Shown: in pieces, positions 8,648-16,477 of the stretch | Layout: every line of letters starts with the position of its first letter | Position numbering within the stretch: the stretch's first letter is position 1 | Source: Scatomonas sp963930955 | GTDB lineage: Bacteria; Bacillota; Clostridia; Lachnospirales; Lachnospiraceae | Assembly: GCA_963930955.1 (NCBI GenBank) | Contig: OZ006967.1 | Location: 1,612,001 to 1,676,000 of the forward strand | Length of the DNA: 64,000 nucleotides | Direction of reading: 5' to 3' | Position numbers and translations under genes: made by a program | The notes under the pieces: model-generated | What the model saw: only the letters and a program-made list of their open reading frames with translations | Database searches by the model: none | What the model was told of the DNA's origin: nothing

Positions 8648-9583
8648 TTATTTTTTCATGGGATCGTACAGCCGGCCCTGCCAGGTGCGCCGCTCTGCCA
8701 GCTGATGATGAAGCTCGTTGAGAACGCTGCGTTTGGCCCTGCTCCAGAGAGGAGCCAGCAGCAGCTTTTTCGGTCCATCGCCGGTCAGGCGGTGGATCAC
8801 TATATCCGGCCGCAATTCCTCCAGACAGCGGATGAGAAGATCGATATATGCATCCTTTGTTAAAACCTGAAAGAGACCCTTCCGGTAATCCGCCGCCAGA
8901 TCCGTGCCGGAGAGCACATGGAGCAGCTGCAGCTTGATGCCCCGGATGGGGAGCCGGTTCAGATAATGGAGAGTTTCCAGCATCTCTGCCCGGGTTTCCC
9001 CGGGAAGTCCCAGAATGACATGCACAATTACATCCAGCCCCCGGGCCTGGAGATCGCTTACAGCTTTCTCAAAACAGGAGAGGGAGTAGCCTCTGCGGAT
9101 ATACGCCGCAGTTTTTTCGTGCATAGTCTGGAGTCCCAGTTCTACCCATACCGGCTTTTCGCGGTTCAGCCGTTCCAGCAGGTCCAGTACCGGAGCCGGC
9201 AGGCAGTCGGGGCGGGTGGCGATGGAAAGCGCTGCAACTTCCGGCCGGATCAGGGCCTCCCGGTAAAGAGTTTCCAGATGCTCCGCCGGAGCGTACGTGT
9301 TGGTAAAGGCCTGAAAATAGGCGATAAATCTGCGTACAGGACGTTTGGCCCGGATGGATTCTATCTGGTCATCCAGCTGCTCACCGATAGACAGGCGCCG
9401 GTCCCCGGCAAATTCCCCGCTTCCTCCGGCGCTGCAGAAAATACAGCCCCGGATATCCAGAGTGCCGTCCCGGTTGGGACAGGTGAAGCCTCCGTCCAGG
9501 GAAACTTTATAGACCTTTTCCTGAAACTGTTCATGGAGAAAGGCGTCAAGAGAATAGTATGGCTTTCCCCTCCAGGTCTGCAT
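8648..9583 (-). CDS. TIGR01212 family radical SAM protein (YhcC-like)
   Basis: I choose the ATG at 9583, preceded by AAAGGAG, over an upstream in-frame ATG without a ribosome site; the protein is then 311 residues. The cluster-binding cysteines are C35, C47 and C50 in TCPNRDGTLDIRGCIFC, the wide first spacing being normal for the YhcC family. Later segments RFIAYFQAFTNTYAP, GLQTMHEKTAAYIRRGY and VHVILGLPGE are family signatures. The reaction is unknown; an electron bifurcation or RNA modification role has been suggested for relatives. It is cotranscribed with the DUF4364 gene. Confidence 0.88.
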   Translation of the reverse strand: MQTWRGKPYYSLDAFLHEQFQEKVYKVSLDGGFTCPNRDGTLDIRGCIFCSAGGSGEFAGDRRLSIGEQLDDQIESIRAKRPVRRFIAYFQAFTNTYAPAEHLETLYREALIRPEVAALSIATRPDCLPAPVLDLLERLNREKPVWVELGLQTMHEKTAAYIRRGYSLSCFEKAVSDLQARGLDVIVHVILGLPGETRAEMLETLHYLNRLPIRGIKLQLLHVLSGTDLAADYRKGLFQVLTKDAYIDLLIRCLEELRPDIVIHRLTGDGPKKLLLAPLWSRAKRSVLNELHHQLAERRTWQGRLYDPMKK

Positions 9584-9699
9584 ACGGGCTCCTTTCCGTG
9601 GATTTTTAATCATTCTTTACTGCCGGAAATTTCCCGGCTCCTTTATCATACCACAAAAGAACATTTCCGACAATCTGCGGCTTTTCGTGAAATTTCCAC

Positions 9700-9727
9700 T
9701 TGTTTTTCAAAAGAATACTGTTATAAT
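9700..9727 (+). promoter_or_regulatory. Promoter of the amino acid ABC transporter operon
   Basis: TTGTTT at 9700-9705 and TATAAT at 9722-9727 are 16 bases apart, and TGT just before the -10 makes it an extended -10. It is 80 bases upstream of the binding-protein start. Confidence 0.7.
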
Positions 9728-9732
9728 AGCTT

Positions 9733-9750
9733 TATGCATATTTATAAAAA
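9733..9750 (+). promoter_or_regulatory. Possible ArgR (ARG box) operator over the transcription start
   Basis: The 18 bases TATGCATATTTATAAAAA agree with the ARG-box pattern TNTGNATWWWWATNCANA except at one position in the second half. A second ATGCAT lies at 9759-9764. The site would cover the expected +1. This is a pattern match by eye only. Confidence 0.35.
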
Positions 9751-9807
9751 TTTTACAAATGCATTCTGACCTGTGCAAACAGGACAGATCAGGAGGAAGG
9801 AGATACT

Positions 9808-10689
9808 ATGAAAAATTTAAAGAAATTTACCGCCCTGGCTCTGACGGCGGCAATCACTCTGTCTATGGCTGCCTGCGGCAGTAAAGATGCGGCATCCAAC
9901 GGTTCCAGCGAACCGGCGGCATCCGGAACTTCTGAAACATCCGCTTCCGGAGATTCCTCCGCTGTCAGCAGCGATTCCGAAGAAGGGATCACCTCTATTG
10001 AAGATCTTGCGGACCTGAAGATCGGCGTGCAGACGGGAACCACCGGCGACAGCCAGGCAACCGAAGCGGTGAACGAGGATTCCCAGATGAGCCGTTTCAA
10101 TACAGGAGCAGATGCCGTACAGGCTCTGAAGAATGGAAAGGTGGACTGCGTGGTTATTGATTCTCAGCCGGCAGCCAAGTTCGTGGAACTGAATGACGAT
10201 CTGAAGATCATCGAGAACATTTTTGATGTGGAAGAGTATGCCATCTGCCTGAAGAAAGGCAATACAGAACTGCGGGATGAGATTAACGGCGCCCTGAGCG
10301 AGCTGAAGGAGGACGGCACCATCGACTCCATCATGAGCAACTACATCGGCGATGAAGTGGGACAGCATCCCTATGAGTCTCCGGCAGATGTGGATCGCTC
10401 CAAGGGAACCCTGAAGATGGCTACTAACGCGGCCTTTGAGCCCTGGGAGTACTATGAGGGCACCGAGATTGTGGGAATTGACGCGGATATTGCCCAGGCT
10501 ATCTGCGACAAGCTGGGCTACGAGCTGGAGATCGAGGATATGCTCTTTGAGACCATCCTGGCGGCAGTAGATACCGGCAAGGTGGATTTTGGCATGGCAG
10601 GCATGACAGTAACCGCAGAACGTGAGGAGAGTGTGGACTTTACCGATACTTATGCGGACGCCAGCCAGGTTGTAATCGTTAAGAAATAA
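9808..10689 (+). CDS. Amino acid ABC transporter substrate-binding lipoprotein, circularly permuted
   Basis: The 293-residue protein has a lipoprotein signal with lipobox LSMAAC (C23) and a Ser-rich linker to about residue 58. The SBP_bac_3 halves are in inverted order. Residues 61-182 (ITSIEDLADLKIGVQTGTTGD to GTIDSIMSNYIGD) match the part that is normally C-terminal. Residues 200-293 (TLKMATNAAFEPWEYY, GMTVTAEREESVDFTDTY, QVVIVKK) match the part that normally follows the signal peptide. Together they make one complete domain. The ligand-binding TxxR arginine (R272) and the GTTGD loop are both present, so binding of a polar amino acid is likely. Membrane permease and ATPase genes follow. The permutation point is in the hinge between lobes. 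Confidence 0.88.
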   Translation: MKNLKKFTALALTAAITLSMAACGSKDAASNGSSEPAASGTSETSASGDSSAVSSDSEEGITSIEDLADLKIGVQTGTTGDSQATEAVNEDSQMSRFNTGADAVQALKNGKVDCVVIDSQPAAKFVELNDDLKIIENIFDVEEYAICLKKGNTELRDEINGALSELKEDGTIDSIMSNYIGDEVGQHPYESPADVDRSKGTLKMATNAAFEPWEYYEGTEIVGIDADIAQAICDKLGYELEIEDMLFETILAAVDTGKVDFGMAGMTVTAEREESVDFTDTYADASQVVIVKK

Positions 10690-10703
10690 GGGAGGGTATC
10701 AAG

Positions 10704-11393
10704 TTGGAAGCTATCCAGCACTGGTTCATGCGGTATTTTGTAAATAATGGAGCCTATGAATGGTGGCTTACCGGTCTTAAAACCACCCTTCTGGTGACTC
10801 TCCTTGCGCTGGCTATCGGCATAGTGCTGGGATTTTTGGTGGCCATTGTCCGTTCCACCCATGAGCAGACAGGAAAATTGAAGTTTTTGAATGTGATCGC
10901 TAAGATCTACCTGACCATTATCCGGGGAACTCCTACCATGGTACAGGTCCTGATCTGCTATTCCATTATTTTTGCCAGCGTGGATCTGGACAAGATCATC
11001 ATAGGAGGAATTGCCTTCGGTATTAACTCCGGAGCCTACGTGGCGGAGATCGTCCGTTCCGGTATTATGTCTATTGACAAAGGCCAGATGGAGGCAGGCC
11101 GCAGTCTGGGATTGAATTCCAGCCAGACCATGAAGCTGATCATTATGCCGCAGGCCTTCAAAAATGTGCTGCCGGCGCTGATCAACGAGATGATCGTTCT
11201 TCTGAAGGAGACCTCCATCATCGGTTACATCGGCACCATTGATATCACCAAGGCTGCTACGCTGGTGCAGAGCCGCACCTATGAGCCCTATGTACCGCTG
11301 CTGACGGCAGCTGTATTCTATCTGGTGCTGGTTATGATCCTGACATACTTCATGGGCAAACTGGAAAGGAGGCTGAGAAAGAGTGACCACTGA
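10704..11393 (+). CDS. Amino acid ABC transporter permease (HisM/GlnP family)
   Basis: Translation starts at TTG 10704, eight bases after GGAGG, giving 229 residues. The protein has an N-terminal membrane helix, the conserved IRGTPTMVQVLICY segment, the EAA-like loop EAGRSLGLNSSQTMKLIIMPQAFKNVLPAL and five membrane helices in all. This is the standard polar amino acid permease that dimerises in the membrane. It follows the permuted binding protein by 14 bases and overlaps the ATPase gene by 11 bases. Confidence 0.92.
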   Translation: MEAIQHWFMRYFVNNGAYEWWLTGLKTTLLVTLLALAIGIVLGFLVAIVRSTHEQTGKLKFLNVIAKIYLTIIRGTPTMVQVLICYSIIFASVDLDKIIIGGIAFGINSGAYVAEIVRSGIMSIDKGQMEAGRSLGLNSSQTMKLIIMPQAFKNVLPALINEMIVLLKETSIIGYIGTIDITKAATLVQSRTYEPYVPLLTAAVFYLVLVMILTYFMGKLERRLRKSDH

Positions 11394-12126
11394 CGGAAGA
11401 GTTTTGATCGAAGTAAAAGAACTGAAAAAACAGTTCGGAGACAACCTGGTCCTGGACGGCATCTCTACGGATATCCGCCAGGGGGAGGTGGTGGTCATCA
11501 TCGGCCCCTCCGGTTCCGGAAAGTCCACTTTTCTCCGGTCCCTGAACCTGCTGGAAGTACCCACAGGAGGAAAAATCCTTTTTGAAGGTGTGGATATCAC
11601 AGATCCCAAGGTGGATATCGACCGCCATCGTCAGAAGATCGGCATGGTATTTCAGCAGTTTAATCTGTTTCCCCACAAGACGGTGAAGGAAAATATCACT
11701 CTGGCGCCTGTTACTCTGAAACTGATGACGCCGGAAGAGGCCTCCGCCAGAGCGGACGAGCTTCTGCAGAGAGTAGGCCTGCCGGACAAGGCGGATGCCT
11801 ATCCGGGCAGTCTTTCCGGCGGTCAGAAGCAAAGAATTGCCATTGCCAGAGCCCTGGCTATGAATCCGGATGTGATGCTTTTCGACGAGCCCACCTCCGC
11901 TCTGGATCCTGAAATGGTGGGAGAGGTTCTGGAAATTATGAAGGAACTGGCAGAGACGGGTATGACCATGGTGGTGGTAACCCATGAAATGGGATTTGCC
12001 AGGGAAGTAGGCAGCCGGGTGCTGTTTGTTGACGGCGGAAAGATCCAGGAGGAAAATGGTCCGGAAGAATTTTTCGCCCATCCAAAGAATCCCAGGCTTC
12101 AGGAGTTTTTGTCAAAAGTATTATAA
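11383..12126 (+). CDS. Polar amino acid ABC transporter ATP-binding protein (GlnQ family)
   Basis: The GTG start at 11383 has AGGAGG ten bases upstream inside the permease gene. The 247 residues include Walker A GPSGSGKST, Q-loop MVFQQFNLFPHKT, signature LSGGQKQR, Walker B VMLFDEPTSALDP and the H-loop VVTHEMGFA. These are complete, so ATP hydrolysis is expected. The best family fit is the glutamine/cystine/arginine group. With the binding protein and permease it forms a three-gene importer; the substrate cannot be fixed from sequence, though a possible ARG box upstream hints at arginine. Confidence 0.93.
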   Translation: MTTDGRVLIEVKELKKQFGDNLVLDGISTDIRQGEVVVIIGPSGSGKSTFLRSLNLLEVPTGGKILFEGVDITDPKVDIDRHRQKIGMVFQQFNLFPHKTVKENITLAPVTLKLMTPEEASARADELLQRVGLPDKADAYPGSLSGGQKQRIAIARALAMNPDVMLFDEPTSALDPEMVGEVLEIMKELAETGMTMVVVTHEMGFAREVGSRVLFVDGGKIQEENGPEEFFAHPKNPRLQEFLSKVL

Positions 12127-12133
12127 ATTCGCC

Positions 12134-12162
12134 TTTACCGGCCCGGTGTTTCGTGATAGAAT
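12134..12162 (+). promoter_or_regulatory. Promoter upstream of gpmI
   Basis: TTTACC at 12134-12139 and TAGAAT at 12157-12162 are 17 bases apart, with TG ahead of the -10 as an extended element. It lies about 105 bases before the gpmI start. No good terminator separates it from the ABC operon. Confidence 0.55.
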
Positions 12163-12268
12163 ATGTCTCGGACAGAACTATTACGGACCCGGGCCCTTTT
12201 GCGGCCTATAAAAAACAGGATAAATTTGCGCGGCGGAGGAATCTCCCACGCGCCGAGAGGAGCAGAGC

Positions 12269-13813
12269 ATGAAGAAAAAACCAACAGTACTGATGATTCT
12301 GGATGGCTACGGCCTGAACAAGAGCTGTGAGCACAATGCGGTATGCCAGGCAAAAACCCCGGTGATGGATCAGCTCATGAGTCAGTGCCCCTATGTAAGC
12401 GGACAGGCCAGCGGCCTGGCAGTGGGACTGCCTGAAGGCCAGATGGGCAACTCAGAGGTGGGACATCTGAACATGGGCGCCGGCCGCATCGTGTATCAGG
12501 AACTGACCCGCATTACCAAGTCCATTGAGGACGGGGATTTCTTTGAAAATGAAGAACTGCTGCGGGCAGTACAGAACGCCAAGGAGAAGGGCACCGCCCT
12601 GCATATGTACGGCCTGCTCTCTGACGGCGGCGTACACAGCCATATTACCCATGTATTCGGCCTGCTGGAACTGGCTAAAAGACAGGGACTTAAGAAAGTC
12701 TATGTGCACTGCTTCCTGGATGGAAGAGACACCCCGCCGGAATCCGGAAAAGGCTATGTGGAGCAGCTGACAGATAAAATGAAAGAACTGGGCGTGGGAG
12801 AAGTAGGCGTGATCTCCGGGCGCTATTACGCTATGGACCGGGATAACCGCTGGGACAGAGTAGAGAAAGCCTACCGGGCCCTGACTCTGGGAGAAGGCGT
12901 TAACGGCGGAGAGGATCCCGCCGGGGCGGTACAGGCTTCCTACGATGACGGCAAGACCGATGAGTTCATGCTTCCCACCGTGATGCAGAAGGACGGCAGG
13001 CCGGCAGCCACTATCCAGGAGGGAGATTCCATCATCTTTTTCAACTTCCGTCCCGACCGCGCCAGGGAGATCACCAGAGCTTTCTGTGATCCGGAGTTTT
13101 CCGGCTTTGAGAGAGAGCGGATTCAGGATCTCACCTATGTGTGCTTTACGGAATACGATGAGACCATCCCCAACAAGACGGTGGCCTTTAAGAAGGAAGA
13201 GATCACCAATACCTTTGGGGAATGGCTGGCAGCCAATCATATGACCCAGGCCCGCATTGCGGAGACAGAAAAGTACGCCCATGTTACCTTCTTCTTCAAC
13301 GGCGGCGTGGAGGAACCCAATGAGGGAGAGGACCGGATCCTGGTAAAATCTCCCAAGGTGGCTACCTACGATCTGCAGCCGGAGATGAGCGCTTATGAGG
13401 TATGCGATAAGCTGGTGGAAGCCATTCGGTCTCAGAAATACGATGTGATCATCATCAACTTTGCCAACCCTGACATGGTGGGACACACCGGTGTGGAGAA
13501 GGCGGCTGTTGCTGCTATTGAGGCTGTGGACGCCTGTGTGGGAAAAGCCGTGGAGGCAATTAAAGAGGTGGACGGCCAGATGTTCATCTGCGCGGATCAC
13601 GGAAACGCTGAGCGCATGGTGGACGAGGAGAGCGGAGAGCCCTACACCGCCCATACCACCAACCCGGTGCCTTTCCTGCTGGTAAATGCCGGACCGGAAT
13701 ACGGACTGGAGGAAGGCGGCCGTCTGGCGGACATCGTGCCCACCCTCATTGATCTCATGGGCATGGAGAAACCTGCGGAGATGACCGGAAGATCCCTGCT
13801 GATCAGAAAATAA
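12269..13813 (+). CDS. gpmI: 2,3-bisphosphoglycerate-independent phosphoglycerate mutase
   Basis: The 514-residue enzyme interconverts 3- and 2-phosphoglycerate in glycolysis. It shows the alkaline-phosphatase-type metal site LILDGYG-like start (MILDGYGLN), the catalytic serine in GNSEVGH (S62), HCFLDGRDTPP, SGRYYAMDRD, FNFRPDRAR and the C-terminal metal ligands ADHGNAE and TAHTTNPVP. Length and motifs match the family fully. AGAGGAGCAGAGC precedes the ATG. It appears monocistronic, between its own promoter and a stem-loop downstream. The enolase gene is separate, 4.5 kb away. Confidence 0.97.
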   Translation: MKKKPTVLMILDGYGLNKSCEHNAVCQAKTPVMDQLMSQCPYVSGQASGLAVGLPEGQMGNSEVGHLNMGAGRIVYQELTRITKSIEDGDFFENEELLRAVQNAKEKGTALHMYGLLSDGGVHSHITHVFGLLELAKRQGLKKVYVHCFLDGRDTPPESGKGYVEQLTDKMKELGVGEVGVISGRYYAMDRDNRWDRVEKAYRALTLGEGVNGGEDPAGAVQASYDDGKTDEFMLPTVMQKDGRPAATIQEGDSIIFFNFRPDRAREITRAFCDPEFSGFERERIQDLTYVCFTEYDETIPNKTVAFKKEEITNTFGEWLAANHMTQARIAETEKYAHVTFFFNGGVEEPNEGEDRILVKSPKVATYDLQPEMSAYEVCDKLVEAIRSQKYDVIIINFANPDMVGHTGVEKAAVAAIEAVDACVGKAVEAIKEVDGQMFICADHGNAERMVDEESGEPYTAHTTNPVPFLLVNAGPEYGLEEGGRLADIVPTLIDLMGMEKPAEMTGRSLLIRK

Positions 13814-13827
13814 AAGAACACAGTTAT

Positions 13828-13862
13828 AGAGCCATTCGATTTTCTCGTCATCGAATGGCTCT
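13828..13862. terminator. Stem-loop after gpmI
   Basis: A perfect 13-bp inverted repeat (13828-13840 with 13850-13862) with a 9-base loop starts 15 bases after the gpmI stop. The following T-tract is short on the plus strand and delayed on the minus strand. It would also end the candidate minus-strand small RNA. Confidence 0.65.
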
Positions 13863-13977
13863 TTACCTGTCGATCTGAAGTTTTTTCATCATGTACTTGA
13901 TCCGGAACCTCCTTTTCTTTTGAAGTATGAGGGTGTTACCTTATGCTTTCGGTGGTCTGTCCTCCTCTTCTTTTGAT
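13828..13977 (-). ncRNA. Candidate small RNA or leader transcript, minus strand
   Basis: A consensus promoter (13984-14012) points into this 150-base stretch, which ends in the perfect stem-loop after gpmI. The transcript would contain two Shine-Dalgarno-like tracts (GAGGAGG and AAAGGAGG). The only reading frame near the second is the nine-codon MMKKLQIDR, about 15 bases away, too far for a normal start. I see no larger protein. It could be a regulatory RNA or carry a tiny peptide; no known RNA family was recognised. Confidence 0.45.
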
Positions 13978-13983
13978 GATTTG

Positions 13984-14012
13984 ATTATAGCAGGCAATAT
14001 AAGATTTGTCAA
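13984..14012 (-). promoter_or_regulatory. Consensus sigma-A promoter on the minus strand
   Basis: Read on the minus strand, TTGACA (14012-14007) and TATAAT (13989-13984) are separated by exactly 17 bases. Both hexamers are perfect. No annotated gene uses it. Confidence 0.75.
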
Positions 14013-14111
14013 TGATTATTTAGAAATTTTTTAAATAAAAAACTATAAAACAGTCTATATAAAATATAATGTTTAAAAAATCTGAAAAATATAAAACAAA
14101 TAAATAAAAGA

Positions 14112-14199
14112 CAGTAGCATCGGTGTACAAGGGGACAGCATAGAAAATCACCGAAATTACGCGGTTTGGAGCGTGTTGCCCCTTGTACACCGACGCTGC
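14112..14199. repeat. Palindromic repeat, copy 1 (long loop)
   Basis: The arms at 14114-14134 and 14179-14199 contain CGGTGTACAAGGGG and its complement and pair over 21 bases with two mismatches. The loop is 44 bases, longer than in other copies. It lies just upstream of dtd; TTGTAC in the right arm and TATAAA at 14204 could act as a weak promoter. Confidence 0.75.
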
Positions 14200-14227
14200 A
14201 GAATATAAATGCATAGGAGAGATACGC

Positions 14228-14668
14228 ATGAAGTTTGTGATCCAAAGAGTAAAATCTGCCCGGGTGGAGGTAGAAGGACGCTGCGTGGGAAAGATCGGAA
14301 CCGGTCTTCTGGTTCTGGTAGGAGTAGGGAAGGAAGATACGGAAGCGGAGGCAGACAGATATCTGAAAAAACTCATAGGTCTGCGGATTTTTGAAGATAA
14401 CCAGGGAAAAACCAATCGTTCTCTTGGGGAAGTAGGGGGAGAATTGCTGCTGGTTTCCCAGTTTACTCTCTATGCCAGCTGCAGAAAAGGAAACCGCCCC
14501 AGTTTTGTGGAGGCCGGGGAGCCGGAGAAGGCACAGAGGCTTTATGAATATTTGATCGCGGAGGCCAGAAAACAGGTACCGGTGGTAGAAACGGGAATCT
14601 TCGGCGCTCATATGGAAGTTTCCCTCTGCAATGACGGACCTTTTACAATTTTGCTGGAAAATCTGTAG
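14228..14668 (+). CDS. dtd: D-aminoacyl-tRNA deacylase
   Basis: I start the gene at ATG 14228, which follows AGGAGAG, giving 146 residues; an in-frame upstream ATG lies inside the palindromic repeat. The protein opens MKFVIQRVKSARVEV and contains SQFTLYASCRKGNRPSF and the C-terminal NDGPFTI, the Gly-Pro motif that reaches across the dimer to select D-amino acids. The enzyme hydrolyses D-aminoacyl-tRNA and Gly-tRNA(Ala) mischarges in the cytoplasm. The gene is flanked by repeat copies on both sides, and its TAG stop is the first triplet of the downstream copy. Confidence 0.95.
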   Translation: MKFVIQRVKSARVEVEGRCVGKIGTGLLVLVGVGKEDTEAEADRYLKKLIGLRIFEDNQGKTNRSLGEVGGELLLVSQFTLYASCRKGNRPSFVEAGEPEKAQRLYEYLIAEARKQVPVVETGIFGAHMEVSLCNDGPFTILLENL

Positions 14669-14725
14669 GGTCCGTGTAAAAGGGGACGACCGTATTGTCC
14701 CCTTTTACACGAACGCTGTTTTTTT
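14666..14725. repeat. Palindromic repeat, copy 2, acting as dtd terminator
   Basis: It begins with the dtd stop codon (TAGGGTCCGTGTAAAAGGGG at 14666-14685). The 15-bp perfect stem 14673-14687 with 14697-14711 has a 9-base loop and is followed by seven T residues at 14719-14725. It therefore has the form of a rho-independent terminator made from the repeat. Here GTGTAC has become GTGTAA on both arms, a compensated change. Confidence 0.8.
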
Positions 14726-14748
14726 AGAAATATTTAATGGCAATTTCC

Positions 14749-14779
14749 GGGAACTGCGGTTATAATGAATGCAGTTCCC
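14749..14779 (+). promoter_or_regulatory. Perfect dyad spanning a -10 box, upstream of the kinase gene
   Basis: GGGAACTGC at 14749-14757 and GCAGTTCCC at 14771-14779 form a perfect 9-bp dyad with a 13-base centre containing TATAAT at 14761-14766. This looks like a repressor operator laid over a promoter. The -35 is poor. The 5' leader to the kinase start would be about 130 bases. Confidence 0.55.
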
Positions 14780-14902
14780 TTTCAGGGGCCATCAGATCTT
14801 GAATCTTTCTCTTTTCAGAGAATTTATTCCCAGTTTTATAATAAAATTCCAGTCTTTTGAAAAACAGCGGGGAGGGCGGCTTTCCGCTTATGGGGTGATG
14901 GA

Positions 14903-16474
14903 ATGAAAAAAGGCAGGATTATAGGCGGAAAATACAAAATTATAAAGCTGCTGGGACAGGGAGGCAGCGCAAAGGTGTATCTGGCGGAGGATCTGCGGCT
15001 GGAAGCTAAATGGGCCGTGAAGCGGATCCCGTGCCGGGAAGTCCGCGGATTTCAAGAGGGAAATATACTGAAAAGCCTGGATCATCCGGCGTTTCCGCGA
15101 ATCGTGGATTGCCTGGAAGAGGCAGATGGCATTTATCTGGTTATGGATTACATTCAGGGCATAAGCCTGGAAGAATGCCTGAAAAAAGGCGGATCTTTTG
15201 AAAGCAGGCAGATCTGGAAATGGGCCATGGAACTTTGCGGCGCGCTTTCCTATCTGCATCAAAAAGAACCGCCGGTTTTATATCGGGATCTGAAACCTTC
15301 GAATTTGATTCTGACCCGGGAAAACCACCTGCGCCTGGTAGACTTCGGGATTGCGGAGCCGGAGGCGGAAAATCCCAGCCTGGCAGGAAGCAGGCCTTAC
15401 GGGGCGCCGGAACAGTTTCAGCCGGGAAGAATACAGGATGCCAGAACGGATATTTATGCTTTGGGGGTCCTTCTGTACCGGCTTGCCTCCGGAGGCTTTC
15501 CGGAAGGAAAAAACAAAAGGCGTCGGCCGGGAAATTTATCAGGTAAATTTTCCAGCATTTTATGGAAATGTATGGAGGTAAAACCGGAAGAGCGATTTTC
15601 TTCCTGTGAAGAGTTAAAAAAAGCACTGAAACAGTGCAGAGAAGGAAAGAAAAAAGGCGGGCAATCTCCGGCTATGGGGCGAAGGCTTCTGCTGACAGCT
15701 GCGGCTGTGCTGCTGGCAGTATCTGCAGGGATAAAAGAAGCAGGGACTGCGGAACGGGAATACAGCAGGCTGCTGGAGGAGGCAAAAGGGCCGGGGCCAG
15801 CCAGGGACCGGGCAGAGGCCTGCATGCAGGCCCTTCGATTGAGAAAATACAGCTGGGCGGATTATGAGCTTTTGCTGAATATTTTCCGGGAGGACGGTTC
15901 TTTTACCCCGGAGGAAGAGGAAATGCTCCTTGGAACCCTGGGGCTTCTCCCGGAAACAGCGGACAATCAGGAAAAATTCAGGCAGCTGGCTTACCAGATT
16001 GGCAGATTGTACTGGTATTATTACAGCTACGGACAGGAAGAAGGAGAAGATAACGAACTAACCCGGATGGGGGCGGCAGTTCCCTGGTTCCGGATTGCTT
16101 CCGAAGGACAGGGCACCTGGAAAGACAGCGCCCGGATCTATGCCCGGGTGGGATCTTTTTATCAGGAACTGATCCTGCTGATCCGGGAAGGCAGAGAACA
16201 GGGAAGTCTTCGGCAATTATGGGGGCAGATACAGGATCTGGAAATCCAGTCCAGGCAGGAGCAGGGGCTGGAACGGCTGGAATTGGTACGGCTCTGTTTC
16301 CGCGCTGCAGTTACCTGGGAAGGAGCCCTTCAAAAAGAAGGGGTAAGCGGGCAGGAGCAGGAAGAACTTCTGGAAGGGCTCTGGAATTCCATCGGAGATT
16401 ACATGCCTGAAAGTATACGGGAGCAGAAACTTATGGAGGAAATCCGCCGGTACCGGGAGCGGACAGAGAGGTAA
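14903..16474 (+). CDS. Transmembrane serine/threonine protein kinase
   Basis: The 523-residue protein has a Hanks-type kinase domain at residues 9-247. It shows the glycine loop GQGGSAKVYL, lysine K40 (AVKRI), helix-C E52, YRDLKPSN (D129; Tyr replaces the usual His of HRD), DFG at 147-149 and GAPEQF. One membrane helix spans about 260-277. The outer part of about 245 residues is helical and glutamate/leucine rich, without PASTA repeats, so it is not the usual PrkC wall sensor. Ser/Thr phosphorylation is expected since catalytic residues are present. The next gene starts 3 bases later and encodes a surface protein, so the two probably work together. Similar kinases occur near Clostridial pilus loci, but no pilus genes are here. 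Confidence 0.88.
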   Translation: MKKGRIIGGKYKIIKLLGQGGSAKVYLAEDLRLEAKWAVKRIPCREVRGFQEGNILKSLDHPAFPRIVDCLEEADGIYLVMDYIQGISLEECLKKGGSFESRQIWKWAMELCGALSYLHQKEPPVLYRDLKPSNLILTRENHLRLVDFGIAEPEAENPSLAGSRPYGAPEQFQPGRIQDARTDIYALGVLLYRLASGGFPEGKNKRRRPGNLSGKFSSILWKCMEVKPEERFSSCEELKKALKQCREGKKKGGQSPAMGRRLLLTAAAVLLAVSAGIKEAGTAEREYSRLLEEAKGPGPARDRAEACMQALRLRKYSWADYELLLNIFREDGSFTPEEEEMLLGTLGLLPETADNQEKFRQLAYQIGRLYWYYYSYGQEEGEDNELTRMGAAVPWFRIASEGQGTWKDSARIYARVGSFYQELILLIREGREQGSLRQLWGQIQDLEIQSRQEQGLERLELVRLCFRAAVTWEGALQKEGVSGQEQEELLEGLWNSIGDYMPESIREQKLMEEIRRYRERTER

Positions 16475-16477
16475 ATT

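Noticed and set aside
13642..13851. 69-codon minus-strand frame overlapping the gpmI end
   Set aside because: It lies antisense to conserved gpmI coding sequence; the minus-strand transcript probably ends at the hairpin before it.
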